Assembly (NCBI GenBank): GCA_036378315.1
Contig: DASUWU010000205.1
Location: 1 to 64,000 of the forward strand
Direction of reading: 5' to 3'
Source of the DNA: CALAED01 sp036378315
GTDB lineage: Bacteria; Actinomycetota; Actinomycetes; Streptosporangiales; Streptosporangiaceae
Length of the DNA stretch: 64,000 nucleotides
Position 1 is the stretch's first letter, and every line of letters begins with the position of its first letter. The position numbers and the translations under genes are program-made. The notes beneath the pieces are model-generated. The model saw nothing but the letters and a program-made list of their open reading frames with translations, did not search any database and had not been told where the DNA came from. This document shows, piece after piece, positions 1 through 8,341 of this stretch.

Positions 1-28
1 CAACCGGCAGTGATAGTGGGAGAGGCGA

Positions 29-445
29 ATGAGGAAGATCATTGACAATCCCGCAGGCGTTCCCGCACCCCCACCGGGGCGGTACTCGCACGTGGCCAGG
101 CTCGAGATCGGCGACGCCGTCATCTTGATGCTGTCCGGCCAGGTCGCGGTCGACGACGACATGAACGTGGTCGCTCCTGGCGACATGGGCGCTCAGGCTG
201 AACGGATCTTCGACATCATCGGCACACTGCTCGCCGCGCACGGCGCGAGCTTCGCCGACGTGGTCAACATCCGCAGCTTCGTCACCGACCTCAGCCAGCT
301 CGCCGCGTACGCGCAGGCCCGTGCGAAGTACCTCCCGGCCGATGAGCTGCCGACCAGCACCACCGTGGAGGTGTCCCGGCTGTTCCTGCCGGGAGCCGTG
401 CTCGAGGTCGAGGTCACCGCGGCGCTGCCGGGGAACCGCACATGA
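29..445 (+). CDS. RidA/YjgF-family protein of the biosynthetic cluster
   Basis: A 138-residue protein with the RidA (YjgF/YER057c/UK114) fold signature: the LSGQVAVD strand near residues 35-42, the FADVVNIRSFVTDL helix-strand, and the C-terminal PTSTTVEVSRL...VLEVEV segment. A gggagagg ribosome site lies just upstream of the ATG. Canonical RidA enzymes hydrolyse 2-aminoacrylate and other enamines/imines and carry an Arg in the P-x-R-[ST]-x-V motif. Here that position is Ser110, so classical imine deamination is doubtful. RidA relatives within biosynthetic clusters can instead act on imines or enamines during ring formation, which fits a pathway expected to make an amino aldehyde. It overlaps the next gene by 4 bp (ATGA). 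It is the first gene visible, so the operon may begin further left. Confidence 0.85.
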   Translation: MRKIIDNPAGVPAPPPGRYSHVARLEIGDAVILMLSGQVAVDDDMNVVAPGDMGAQAERIFDIIGTLLAAHGASFADVVNIRSFVTDLSQLAAYAQARAKYLPADELPTSTTVEVSRLFLPGAVLEVEVTAALPGNRT

Positions 446-1251
446 CGGCCACCGCCGCGCACGTGGCCGGCGGACGCTTCCAGGCCGCGGTCGACCGGCT
501 CCGGGTGCCCGAGATGGGCACCGAGGCGGTGGCGCCGCTGCTCGCCGCCCTGGTGAGGTTAGTACGACCGCAGCGGGTGCTGGAGATCGGCATGGGCTAC
601 ACCACGCCCTTCCTGGCCGGCGCCCTGGCCGAAGTCGAGGCCGAGACGCGGGCGCAGTCCGCGGCTCTCATCGCGAAGACCCGGCCGTACCTGGAACGCG
701 GCGCGCCGCTGGACGAGGACTGGCTCAACGCGGAGCCAGCGCTGCTGGCGCCGGGGTACTACGCCAACGAATACCGGCCGAGGCTGGTCGCGGTCGACGA
801 TCTGTCCATTCCCGAGTCGTCGTCGCCCAAGGTGTGGGACGTGCTGCGCGAGCTCGATCTCGACCGGCTGGTGACGGTGGTCAACGCCGACCTGCGCGAC
901 TGCGTCCGGCACTTCCCTGACGGCTTCCTCCCCATCGACCTGGCCTGGGTCGACGCGTGGGAGTGCCTGTACTTCTTCGACAACTTCTGGGAGCTGGTCA
1001 ACCCGGACGGCGGTCTGGTGATCATGCACTACCTGATGACGTACCCGGAGGGCGAGGCGTTCCTGCGCTACGTCGCCGCGCTGCAGCGGGCCAACCCGGA
1101 CGAGCTGGAGATGGTCAACCTGCTCGAGCCGCACAAGCTCGCCCAGAACAGCCTGACGGTCCTGCGGCGCACCGGCGGCGTGATCCGGCGCAGCTACGCG
1201 CGCCCTGGCGGCGAAGTGGACTTCGCCGCGGTGCGCGACGGCTTGCGGTGA
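442..1251 (+). CDS. Class I SAM-dependent methyltransferase
   Basis: A 269-residue Rossmann-fold methyltransferase. Motif I is visible as VLEIGMGYTTP at about residues 46-56, an acidic ribose-binding segment follows at LVAVDDLS, and the IDLAWVDAWECLYFFDNFWELVNPDGGLVIMHY stretch is the typical motif IV-VI core, written here only to show its order. The ATG overlaps the RidA stop. Because a hydroxymalonyl-ACP set lies downstream, it could be the O-methyltransferase that makes methoxymalonyl-ACP (the FkbG role), or a tailoring enzyme. The sequence does not decide between these. Its length and motifs are intact. Confidence 0.8.
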   Translation: MTATAAHVAGGRFQAAVDRLRVPEMGTEAVAPLLAALVRLVRPQRVLEIGMGYTTPFLAGALAEVEAETRAQSAALIAKTRPYLERGAPLDEDWLNAEPALLAPGYYANEYRPRLVAVDDLSIPESSSPKVWDVLRELDLDRLVTVVNADLRDCVRHFPDGFLPIDLAWVDAWECLYFFDNFWELVNPDGGLVIMHYLMTYPEGEAFLRYVAALQRANPDELEMVNLLEPHKLAQNSLTVLRRTGGVIRRSYARPGGEVDFAAVRDGLR

Positions 1252-1316
1252 CACCGCCGAGCGCTTCGGGAACGGCCCGACATCACGAACAGGGAATCGA
1301 CGAAACGAGGGGAACT

Positions 1317-1676
1317 GTGAGCACCAACGCGGTCCTGTACGACGAGCTCGTCGGGCAGGTGCGTCAGGCCTGGGCGGACGTGCTCGGCACCGACTCGGCC
1401 GAGAGCGTGCCGCTTGACGTCAACTTCCTCGAGGTCGGCGGCAACTCGATGCTGCTGGTCATGTTGTGGGAACAGCTGCGGCCGCTGGCGGACCGGCAGC
1501 TGAGGCTGTCCGAGCTGTTCCAGCACGGCACCGTGCGGGCCCAGGCCGAGTTGCTCAGCCAGGCCGGCGAGGTGCAGGCCGGCGCGGCGCAGGCCGCCCC
1601 GGCGGCCCGGACTCCTTCTGGGGGACGGTCGCTGCTCGCCCAGCGGCGATCCGCCGGCGCCGGGGGTGTCGATTGA
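1317..1676 (+). CDS. Free-standing acyl/peptidyl carrier protein
   Basis: A 119-residue carrier protein starting at GTG, preceded by a gagggga ribosome site. The phosphopantetheine attachment motif is LEVGGNSMLLVML, the Ser following GGN. Helix II/III continues into LRLSELFQHGTVRAQAELL, the usual end of a PP-binding domain. About 35 Ala/Gly-rich residues follow as a flexible tail. No catalytic domain is attached. The free-standing adenylation enzyme at 9451-11040 has no carrier of its own, so this is a good candidate partner to receive an activated amino acid and deliver it to the ketosynthase encoded immediately downstream; that pairing is inference. Its stop overlaps the next gene's TTG start. 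Confidence 0.85.
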   Translation: MSTNAVLYDELVGQVRQAWADVLGTDSAESVPLDVNFLEVGGNSMLLVMLWEQLRPLADRQLRLSELFQHGTVRAQAELLSQAGEVQAGAAQAAPAARTPSGGRSLLAQRRSAGAGGVD

Positions 1677-4600
1677 GCGACACAGCGATAGCGATCATTG
1701 GGATCGGCTGCCGGTTTCCCGATGCCAGGACGCCCGAGGAGTTCTGGGCCAACGTCGACGGCGGCGTGGTCTCGATGCGGCCGCTGCCTGAGGACGTGCT
1801 GCGCGCGGCCGGCGTGAGCGAGCGGACCCTGCGGGGCGACGACTACGTCCGGGTCGGCACCCGGCTGCCCGGCGTGGCCGAGTTCGCCGGGGAGTTCTTC
1901 GGTTACACCCCGCGCGAGGCAGAGCTGATCGATCCGCAGCACCGCATCTTCCTCGAGACCTCCTGGGAGGCGCTGGAGCGGGCCGGCCATATCGGCGATA
2001 CGGACCGCCACACGATCGGCGTGTTCGCCGGGACCGGTGCGGGGACGTACGCGACGGCCCTGCTGGCCGCGAAGGCCAGGGACGAAGGGGTCGCCGCCGC
2101 CGTCGGCGACCTGGACCTGACGCTGGGCGGCGAGGTCGACTTCCTGCCCTCGAAGACCGCGTACAAGCTCGGTCTGCGCGGCCCGGCGATGAGCGTGCAG
2201 ACGGGCTGCTCCTCTTCGCTGTACGCGCTGCACTACGCCGCGCTGAGCCTGCTCGCCGGCGAGTGCGACATCGCTCTGGCCGGCGGCTCCGCCGTACAGG
2301 AACCCGTACTCGGCTACCGGCACACGCCAGGCGGCGCGCTGTCAGTGGACGGGCAGTGCCGCTCGTTCGATCACCGCTCGACCGGCACCGTACATGGGTC
2401 GGGCGTCGGCGTGGTGGTCCTGCGCCTGCTCGACGAGGCGCTTGCCGACGGGGACACCGTGCTCGCCGTGCTGCACGGCAGCGCGGTCGGCAACGACGGC
2501 GCCGACAAGCTCGGCTATGTCGCGCCGAGCCCGGCCGGCATCGGCCGGGTGGTCCGCCGCGCCCTGCAGGTCTCCGGGATCGCCGGCGCCCGGCTGCGCT
2601 ACCTCGAGGCGCACGGCACCGCGACACCGCTCGGCGACGAGGTCGAGCTGGCGGCGCTCACCGACGCGGTCGGCGAGACCAGCACGGAGACCGGATTCTG
2701 CCGGCTGGGCTCGGTCATGTCGAACATCGGCCACACCGGTCCCACCGCCGGCATCGCCGGGGTGATCAAGGCCGTGCACATCGCTCGCACCGGCACGCTC
2801 CCGCCACATCCTTCGTTCGAGCGGGCGCGTGACGAGGAGCTGTTGGCCGCGAGCCCGTTCACCGTCGCCACCGACCTCCGGCGGTGCCAGGACGAATGCT
2901 TCGTGCTGGTCAACTCGGTCGGCATGGGAGGCTCCAACGCCGCCGCGGTGCTGGGTCCGCCGCCGGCGCCGACCCGCCCGCCGGCGCCGCGCGGCGAACG
3001 TGTCCGCCTGCTGGTGTCCGCCCGCACGCGGGTCGAGCTGGACGCGCTGTGCCGGGACCTGGCCGACCACCTGGACCGCGCCGAGGTCGACGTGGCCGGC
3101 GTCGCGGCCGACGTCGCGTACACGCTCCGGACGGGCCGGCGGCAGTTCGCCGAGCGGCGCATGGTGACCGCCGAGCCGCACCGGCTGGCCGCCGCGCTGC
3201 GCCTGCCCCGCCCGCCGCTGGCGATCACCCGGCGCGGCACGGAACGCCGGCCGGTGGTGGTGCACCCCGCCGGCGTGGAGTTGCCGGCCGAGCTCGCGCG
3301 GCCGCTGCGGGCCGCGCTGCCGGCCGGCACGCCGTGGGTCGCCGACGTCGCGGAAGCACCCGCTGACCGGTTCGTGCTGCGGATCCCCGACGCGGCCGAC
3401 CCGCGCGACGCGCTGGAGGCGGCGTTGGCCGAGGCGTGGCTGCATGGCGTCGCCGTCGACTGGGCGGCGTTGTCCCCGGGGGCGGGCCGCAGGGTGCCGC
3501 TGCCCACCTATCCGTTCAGCCGGCGGCGTTACTGGGCGCTCGACCGGGTGTCCCTGTCCGCGGGCGGCGGAGCGGCGACCGCGCCGGTGACCGCGCCGGT
3601 GACCGAGGTGGTCGAGGACGATGTCGAGGCCGCGCTGCTGAGAATCTGGCGGGAGCTGTTCGACGCGGACACCATCGGCCTGGACGACCGGTTCGGCGCG
3701 CTCGGCGGCACGTCCCTGCTGGCCATGCAGCTCGCGCTGGCCATCCAGGACCGGTTCGACTGCGCGGTGAACGTCCACCGCGCCGGCGGCAGCCAGGTCA
3801 CCGTCCGCCGGCTCGCCGAGCGGGTCCGCGCCCAGCGCGCCGCGCCCGGCGGCCCGGCGCCGCAGCCTGTGGTCATGGACGACGGCCTGGACCAGGGCGA
3901 CGACGAGCTCGTCGACGCCGACCTCGGGTTGTCGCTCGGCACGGCCGCGTCGGGCCGGTCGCGGGGCAGGGACTTCCTGCTCACAGGCGCCACCGGCTAC
4001 CTCGGCGCGTTCCTGCTGCACGAGTTGCTGGCGCGGACCAAGCGGCGGATCTACTGCCTGGTGCGAGCCGAGGACGAGGCCGCCGGTCTGGCCCGGCTGC
4101 GCGCGGCGGCAGGGAAGTTCCGGTTGCCGGACCCCGACCCAGAGCGGGTGCACATCGTGCCCGGCGACCTGCGGAACTTCGCCAAGGTCGCCAACCTCTA
4201 CCGGGATGGGGAGCTGGCCGGCCGGGTCGGGCACATCCTGCACTGCGCGGCCAAGGTCGTCTTCACCGAGCCGTACCGCACGCTGCGCGCGGACAATGTG
4301 CTGCCGATGGCGGATCTGCTCGCCTGGGCCAGGGAGAGCGGCATCCGCGACTTCAGCTACGTGTCCACGGTCGCCGCGACCGGACCCGCGATGGGCTCCG
4401 GCGCCCGGTACCTGGAGACCCGGGAGCAGCCGCTCGATCCGCTGGCCGGCAGCTACGGGGCGAGCAAATGGGTCTGCGAGCGGCTGCTCGCCCGCGCCGA
4501 ACAGGACGGCATGCGGGTGCGCGTGTTCCGTCCCGGCCTGGTCATGGCGTCCAGCAGGACCGGCGCCGGCAACGACAAGGACCTGATCTACTTCGTACTG

Positions 4601-5116
4601 GTCAGCGGGCTCGCCGTGGGCGCGCATCCGGTCGACGACCGGGCGCTGGTCATGGCGCCCGTGGACGTGGTGGCCCAGGCCGTGGTGGACCTCGCGCTCG
4701 CTCCCGGCTCCGTGGGCCGCGCGTACCACCTCGTCGCCGAACGCGGGATCAGCCTGCGCGGGTTGTTCGGGCTGCTCGCCGAGGTCGGCCTGCCCACCGA
4801 GCCGCTGCCGCTGCCGGAGTGGCAGGACCGGGTGCGGGCGCTGGCCCTGGCCCGCAACAACCCCGTTCTGTCCGCGGCGGCCCTGATCGAGCTCGAGGGG
4901 CATGACACCGACGAGCTGGCCGTCCAGGCCGGCGGATGGCAGCCGTGGCTGGCTCGCAACGGCCTCGACCCGAAGATCACCGGCGCCCGGCTGCGGCGCG
5001 GGATCGAGTACCTGGCCGGACGGGACCAACTGGTCCGTGACCTGGTGGGCCACCTCGTCGACGCCGGACGCGACGAAGCCGATCGGACCGATACAGGAGG
5101 GGAGAACACACGATGA
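1673..5116 (+). CDS. AT-less polyketide synthase: KS-ACP-thioester reductase
   Basis: A 1147-residue megasynthase. TTG at 1673 overlaps the preceding TGA and begins directly at the ketosynthase (LSDTAIAIIGIGCRFPD). KS spans about 1-430: catalytic Cys179 in QTGCSSSL, His314 in EAHGT, His354 in SNIGHT. The Lys normally two residues before the Asn in KSNIGH is Met (VMSNIGH). The post-KS linker runs to about 640 and ends in LPTYPFSRRRYW. There is no acyltransferase domain. ACP is at about 650-725, with Ser681 in GGTSL. A terminal SDR-type thioester reductase runs from about 765, with TGATGYLG for NADPH and Tyr928-x3-Lys932. Expected role: one decarboxylative extension followed by reductive release as aldehyde or alcohol. 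The extender probably comes preloaded from the ACP at 5970-6242. Confidence 0.9.
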   Translation: MSDTAIAIIGIGCRFPDARTPEEFWANVDGGVVSMRPLPEDVLRAAGVSERTLRGDDYVRVGTRLPGVAEFAGEFFGYTPREAELIDPQHRIFLETSWEALERAGHIGDTDRHTIGVFAGTGAGTYATALLAAKARDEGVAAAVGDLDLTLGGEVDFLPSKTAYKLGLRGPAMSVQTGCSSSLYALHYAALSLLAGECDIALAGGSAVQEPVLGYRHTPGGALSVDGQCRSFDHRSTGTVHGSGVGVVVLRLLDEALADGDTVLAVLHGSAVGNDGADKLGYVAPSPAGIGRVVRRALQVSGIAGARLRYLEAHGTATPLGDEVELAALTDAVGETSTETGFCRLGSVMSNIGHTGPTAGIAGVIKAVHIARTGTLPPHPSFERARDEELLAASPFTVATDLRRCQDECFVLVNSVGMGGSNAAAVLGPPPAPTRPPAPRGERVRLLVSARTRVELDALCRDLADHLDRAEVDVAGVAADVAYTLRTGRRQFAERRMVTAEPHRLAAALRLPRPPLAITRRGTERRPVVVHPAGVELPAELARPLRAALPAGTPWVADVAEAPADRFVLRIPDAADPRDALEAALAEAWLHGVAVDWAALSPGAGRRVPLPTYPFSRRRYWALDRVSLSAGGGAATAPVTAPVTEVVEDDVEAALLRIWRELFDADTIGLDDRFGALGGTSLLAMQLALAIQDRFDCAVNVHRAGGSQVTVRRLAERVRAQRAAPGGPAPQPVVMDDGLDQGDDELVDADLGLSLGTAASGRSRGRDFLLTGATGYLGAFLLHELLARTKRRIYCLVRAEDEAAGLARLRAAAGKFRLPDPDPERVHIVPGDLRNFAKVANLYRDGELAGRVGHILHCAAKVVFTEPYRTLRADNVLPMADLLAWARESGIRDFSYVSTVAATGPAMGSGARYLETREQPLDPLAGSYGASKWVCERLLARAEQDGMRVRVFRPGLVMASSRTGAGNDKDLIYFVLVSGLAVGAHPVDDRALVMAPVDVVAQAVVDLALAPGSVGRAYHLVAERGISLRGLFGLLAEVGLPTEPLPLPEWQDRVRALALARNNPVLSAAALIELEGHDTDELAVQAGGWQPWLARNGLDPKITGARLRRGIEYLAGRDQLVRDLVGHLVDAGRDEADRTDTGGENTR

Positions 5117-5973
5117 GCGAGCGCACGACCGCGCCGCTGGCGATCCTCGGCGCCGGCGTGATGGGCACGGGTATCGCCACGCTGGCCGTTGGCCACGGCG
5201 TCTCCGTGGTGCTGGTCGACCTGGACGAGGAGACTCTGAGCAAGGCCGCGGCGGGCATCAGCCGGCAGGTCCGCCTGGGCCGGCTGATGGACTCGTTCCC
5301 GGCGGGCGTCGCGGACGGCGAGCTGGAGGTCACGACCGACACCTCGCGGATCGCCGGCGCCGGCGCCGTGATCGAGTCGGTGACCGAACGGCTGGACGCG
5401 AAGGCGGCCGCGCTGGGCGCGGCCACCGCCGCCGTCGCGCCAGGGACGCTCGTGGTGTCGAACACCTCGGCGATCCCGATCGACGAACTGGCCCAGTACG
5501 CGGCACATCCGCGGGACCTGGTCGGCATCCACTTCATGAACCCGCCCTACCTGATCCGTACGGTCGAGCTGGTCCGCGGGCCCCGGTCCGGCGACGCGGC
5601 GATCGAGGCGGCGGAGCGGCTGCTGGCCGTGCTTGGCCAGACCCCCGTGCCGGTCGGCGACGGTCCCGGTTTCGTGATCAACCGGGTGCTTCAGCGCGCC
5701 ATCAACGAGGCCGCCCGGATCGTGCAGGAGGGCGTGGCCACGCCGGAGGCCGTGGACGCCGCGTTCACCGGCTGCCTCGGGCACCGGACCGGCCCGCTGT
5801 CCACCGCCGACCTGATCGGCCTGGACAACGTGGTCGACTCGCTGCTCGTGCTGGCCGAGCGCACCGGCGACGAGGGCTACCGGCCCTGCGAACTGCTGCT
5901 GGCCAAGGTGAAGGCCGGCGACCTCGGCCGCAAGACCGGCCGGGGGTTCTTCGAGCATGAGGGGACGCGATGA
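5113..5973 (+). CDS. 3-hydroxyacyl-CoA dehydrogenase-like, hydroxymalonyl-ACP pathway (FkbK-like)
   Basis: A 286-residue NAD-dependent dehydrogenase. The N-terminal dinucleotide motif GAGVMGTGIA is at about residues 13-22. A SNTSAIPIDELA segment and IHFMNPPYLIRTVELVRG follow. The C-terminal helical domain contains GDGPGFVINRVLQRAINEAA. This is the two-domain layout of 3-hydroxybutyryl-CoA dehydrogenases. In the FK520/ansamitocin extender pathways an enzyme of this type oxidises glyceryl-ACP at C3. Its position next to a dedicated ACP, an acyl-CoA dehydrogenase and an FkbH homologue supports that role. It overlaps both neighbours by 4 bp, implying translational coupling. Confidence 0.88.
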   Translation: MSERTTAPLAILGAGVMGTGIATLAVGHGVSVVLVDLDEETLSKAAAGISRQVRLGRLMDSFPAGVADGELEVTTDTSRIAGAGAVIESVTERLDAKAAALGAATAAVAPGTLVVSNTSAIPIDELAQYAAHPRDLVGIHFMNPPYLIRTVELVRGPRSGDAAIEAAERLLAVLGQTPVPVGDGPGFVINRVLQRAINEAARIVQEGVATPEAVDAAFTGCLGHRTGPLSTADLIGLDNVVDSLLVLAERTGDEGYRPCELLLAKVKAGDLGRKTGRGFFEHEGTR

Positions 5974-6242
5974 GCACGTCGATCGAGCCGAAGATCACGC
6001 CGGAGGCGATCCGGGCGAACGTCACGGACTTCGTGTGCCGGCAGACCAAATCGGATGTCGCCGCCGACGTCGACCTGTTCGGCTCCGGTCTGGTGTCGTC
6101 GCTGTTCGCGCTCCAGCTCGTGGTCCACGTGGAGACCGCGTTCGGGGTGTCCGTGACCGGACCGGAGCTCAAGCTCGACAACTTCCGTACCATCGACGCC
6201 ATCGCCGAGCTCGTGCTCCGGCTGCGCGGGGGACGCCGATGA
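5970..6242 (+). CDS. Dedicated extender-unit acyl carrier protein (FkbJ-like)
   Basis: A 90-residue ACP. The 4'-phosphopantetheine site is GLVSSLFALQ, with Ser44 in the place of the canonical DSL Ser (the usual Asp before it is Ser43). Such short ACPs with an LFGSGL approach are typical of the methoxymalonyl/hydroxymalonyl loading carriers. By analogy it would accept a glyceryl group from the FkbH homologue (8342-9454), hold it during two oxidations, and present (hydroxy/methoxy)malonyl to the AT-less KS. ATGA overlaps are present at both ends. Confidence 0.88.
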   Translation: MSTSIEPKITPEAIRANVTDFVCRQTKSDVAADVDLFGSGLVSSLFALQLVVHVETAFGVSVTGPELKLDNFRTIDAIAELVLRLRGGRR

Positions 6243-7360
6243 CGGCCGTGGCCGACCGGTGCGCGGAAGCGGTCGCGCTGGTGACGGAGGTCATCGGCGA
6301 GCGGGCCGACGAGTGGGACAGGGCCGGCAGGTTGCCGGCTGCCGTGCCGGTCGCCCTCGCCGAGCACGGCCTGCTCTGCCCCGACGTGCCGGCCGAGTTC
6401 GGTGGTCGCGGGTTGACCAGCGCGGAGCTCGGTGAGCTGACCGCGCATGCCGGCAGCCTGTGCTCGTCCGTGCGCAGCCTGATGACCTCGCAGGGCATGG
6501 TGGCGTGGGCGGTGCGGAGGTTAGGCGACGCCGGGCAGCAGGCGGCGTGGCTGCCGCGGCTGGCCTCGGGCGCGCGAGCGGCGATCGCGTTCAGCGAGCC
6601 GGGCGCGGGCAGCGACCTGGCCGCGATGACGACGACCATCGCGGCCGGCGGCGACCAGGTCGAGATCTCCGGGACGAAGGTGTGGGTCACCGCGGCCGAG
6701 TACGCGGACCACATCCTGGCGTTCGGCAGGTGCGGTGCGGGCGGGGCGGCGGTGCTGGTACCGGCCGACGCCCCCGGCGTCACCATCACCCGGATCGACG
6801 ACCCGCTCGGCTGCCGGGCCGCCGGGCACGCGACGGTGCGACTGGACGCGGTGCGCCTGCCGGCCGCCGCGCATCTGCTCGGCGGCGCGGGCATGCCGAT
6901 GGAATGGCTGGTCACCTCGGTCCTCACCCATGGCCGGCTGTCGGTCGGGTGGGGCTGCGTCGGCATCCTGCGGGCCTGCGTGGCCGCGGCGGTGCGGCAC
7001 GCCGGTGCCAGGCAGCAGTTCGGCCGGCCGCTCGCCGACCACCAGCTGGTGGCCCGCCACCTGGCCGAACTGCACCTCGCCGAACAGGCGGCGACCCGGA
7101 TGTGCGAGTACGCCAGCGCCTGCCGGGACGACGGCTCACCTGAGCAGGTCGCCGCCGCGGTCGCGGCCAAGCACTTCGCCGCCACCCGGGCGGCGGCCGG
7201 GGCGGCCGCCGCTGTCCAGGTGCTCGCCTCGGCCGCGGCGCTCGACGGTCACGTGGTGGCCCGCGCGTACCGGGACGCCAAGTTGATGGAGATCATCGAA
7301 GGCAGCAGTGAGATCAGCCAGCTGCTGCTCGCCCAAGACGCCCAGGAGCGCTGGAAATGA
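6239..7360 (+). CDS. Acyl-CoA dehydrogenase-family flavoprotein (FkbI-like)
   Basis: A 373-residue acyl-CoA dehydrogenase fold starting at ATG 6239, which overlaps the ACP stop. The N-terminal helical domain ends in the AIAFSEPGAGSDLAAM flavin-contacting segment. The beta domain contains ISGTKVWVTAAEYADHI, and the C-terminal domain has RQQFGRPLADHQLVARHLAEL and a final IIEGSSEISQLLL with the usual base Glu. In methoxymalonyl-ACP pathways the homologue (FkbI/AsmD type) oxidises the tartronate-semialdehyde thioester to hydroxymalonyl-ACP. The gene is framed by the other three members of that set. Confidence 0.88.
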   Translation: MTAVADRCAEAVALVTEVIGERADEWDRAGRLPAAVPVALAEHGLLCPDVPAEFGGRGLTSAELGELTAHAGSLCSSVRSLMTSQGMVAWAVRRLGDAGQQAAWLPRLASGARAAIAFSEPGAGSDLAAMTTTIAAGGDQVEISGTKVWVTAAEYADHILAFGRCGAGGAAVLVPADAPGVTITRIDDPLGCRAAGHATVRLDAVRLPAAAHLLGGAGMPMEWLVTSVLTHGRLSVGWGCVGILRACVAAAVRHAGARQQFGRPLADHQLVARHLAELHLAEQAATRMCEYASACRDDGSPEQVAAAVAAKHFAATRAAAGAAAAVQVLASAAALDGHVVARAYRDAKLMEIIEGSSEISQLLLAQDAQERWK

Positions 7361-8331
7361 GCATCGGCATCGGCGCGATCCACTGTGTGCTGCCCGAGAG
7401 CGGGATCGACGTCACCGCGCTGCCCGAGTTCGAGCTGCTCGGCCACGACGAGGCGTCGTTCGTCCGGACCAGCGGGGTGCGGACGATCGGCGAGTTCCCC
7501 GGCGCCGGCAACGGAGAGCTGGCCGCCCTGGCATGCCGCGCGCTGCTGGATTCCGCGGGTGCCGGATCGCCGGCCGAACCGGACGTGCTGATGATGGTCG
7601 GTCCCCGCGCCCCGGACGTGCTGCTGGGCTCGGACGTGTGCCGCGTGCAGGCCGACTGCAAGCTGTCCGGCTCGTTCGCCTTCACGGTGGACGGTCTCGG
7701 CTGCACGGGGTCGAGCGCGGCCTGGGCGCTGGCCAGGGACCTGCTGCTCGCCGACCCGGGGCGGGAGAGCGTGCTGATCACCTACGCCAGCCTGCCGGCC
7801 GGCGCCGAACGCATCCGCTATCCGGTCACCGTGCTCGGCGACGGCGCGTACGCGATGACGATGGTGCGCGGCGGCCGGCCGGTGCTGCGGGCGCACCGGA
7901 TGGAGACCGACGGCGGTTTCCACGACCTGTTCGTCCTCGACTACAAGCAGGCGCCCTGGTACGAGTGGCACGAGATCTGCGCCTCCCCCGACCGCTACCG
8001 GTTCGAGCTGGCCATGCACAGCCGGGAGCGGCTGGGCCGGATGGTGGACGAGGTGCTGGCGGAGGCCGGGCTCGGCAAGGCCGACGTGGCCGCCACGCTG
8101 ATGCAGAACGTCACCGCGCCGGCGTACGCCTTCTACGAGACCGCGCTCGGCCTGCCGATCCATCCGGTGTGCGCGGCCCAGCTCGCCCAGTACGGGCACC
8201 TGGGTGCGCTGGACGTGGTGCTCAACCTGGACCGGCTGCTCGCCGGCGGTGAGCTGTCGGCGGGCGATTACGTCCTGGTCCTGAACAACAGCCCGGTCGC
8301 CGCCTGGGCGGTCACCCTGTGGGAAGTCTGA
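7357..8331 (+). CDS. Ketosynthase III-like protein with displaced His (copy 1)
   Basis: A 324-residue thiolase-fold protein of the FabH/KASIII-like group. The nucleophile is Cys116 in VDGLGCTGSSAAW. In FabH, a His in PHQAN and an Asn 30 residues later complete the triad. Here the PHQAN position reads LMQNV (no His), and the later position is His281 in GHLGAL, where FabH has Asn. NNSP near the C terminus replaces the usual Gly-rich turn. The same rearrangement occurs in the second copy (13394-14395). KASIII-like enzymes with altered triads act as acyltransferases or condense unusual ACP substrates. The substrate here is unknown. Confidence 0.8.
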   Translation: MSIGIGAIHCVLPESGIDVTALPEFELLGHDEASFVRTSGVRTIGEFPGAGNGELAALACRALLDSAGAGSPAEPDVLMMVGPRAPDVLLGSDVCRVQADCKLSGSFAFTVDGLGCTGSSAAWALARDLLLADPGRESVLITYASLPAGAERIRYPVTVLGDGAYAMTMVRGGRPVLRAHRMETDGGFHDLFVLDYKQAPWYEWHEICASPDRYRFELAMHSRERLGRMVDEVLAEAGLGKADVAATLMQNVTAPAYAFYETALGLPIHPVCAAQLAQYGHLGALDVVLNLDRLLAGGELSAGDYVLVLNNSPVAAWAVTLWEV

Positions 8332-8341
8332 AGGAGCGACG

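Noticed and set aside
2342..5053. Long open frame (about 900 codons) antiparallel to the KS-ACP-TR gene
   Set aside because: It has Arg/Gly/Ala-rich content with no family motif, and is an expected shadow of high-GC third-position bias.
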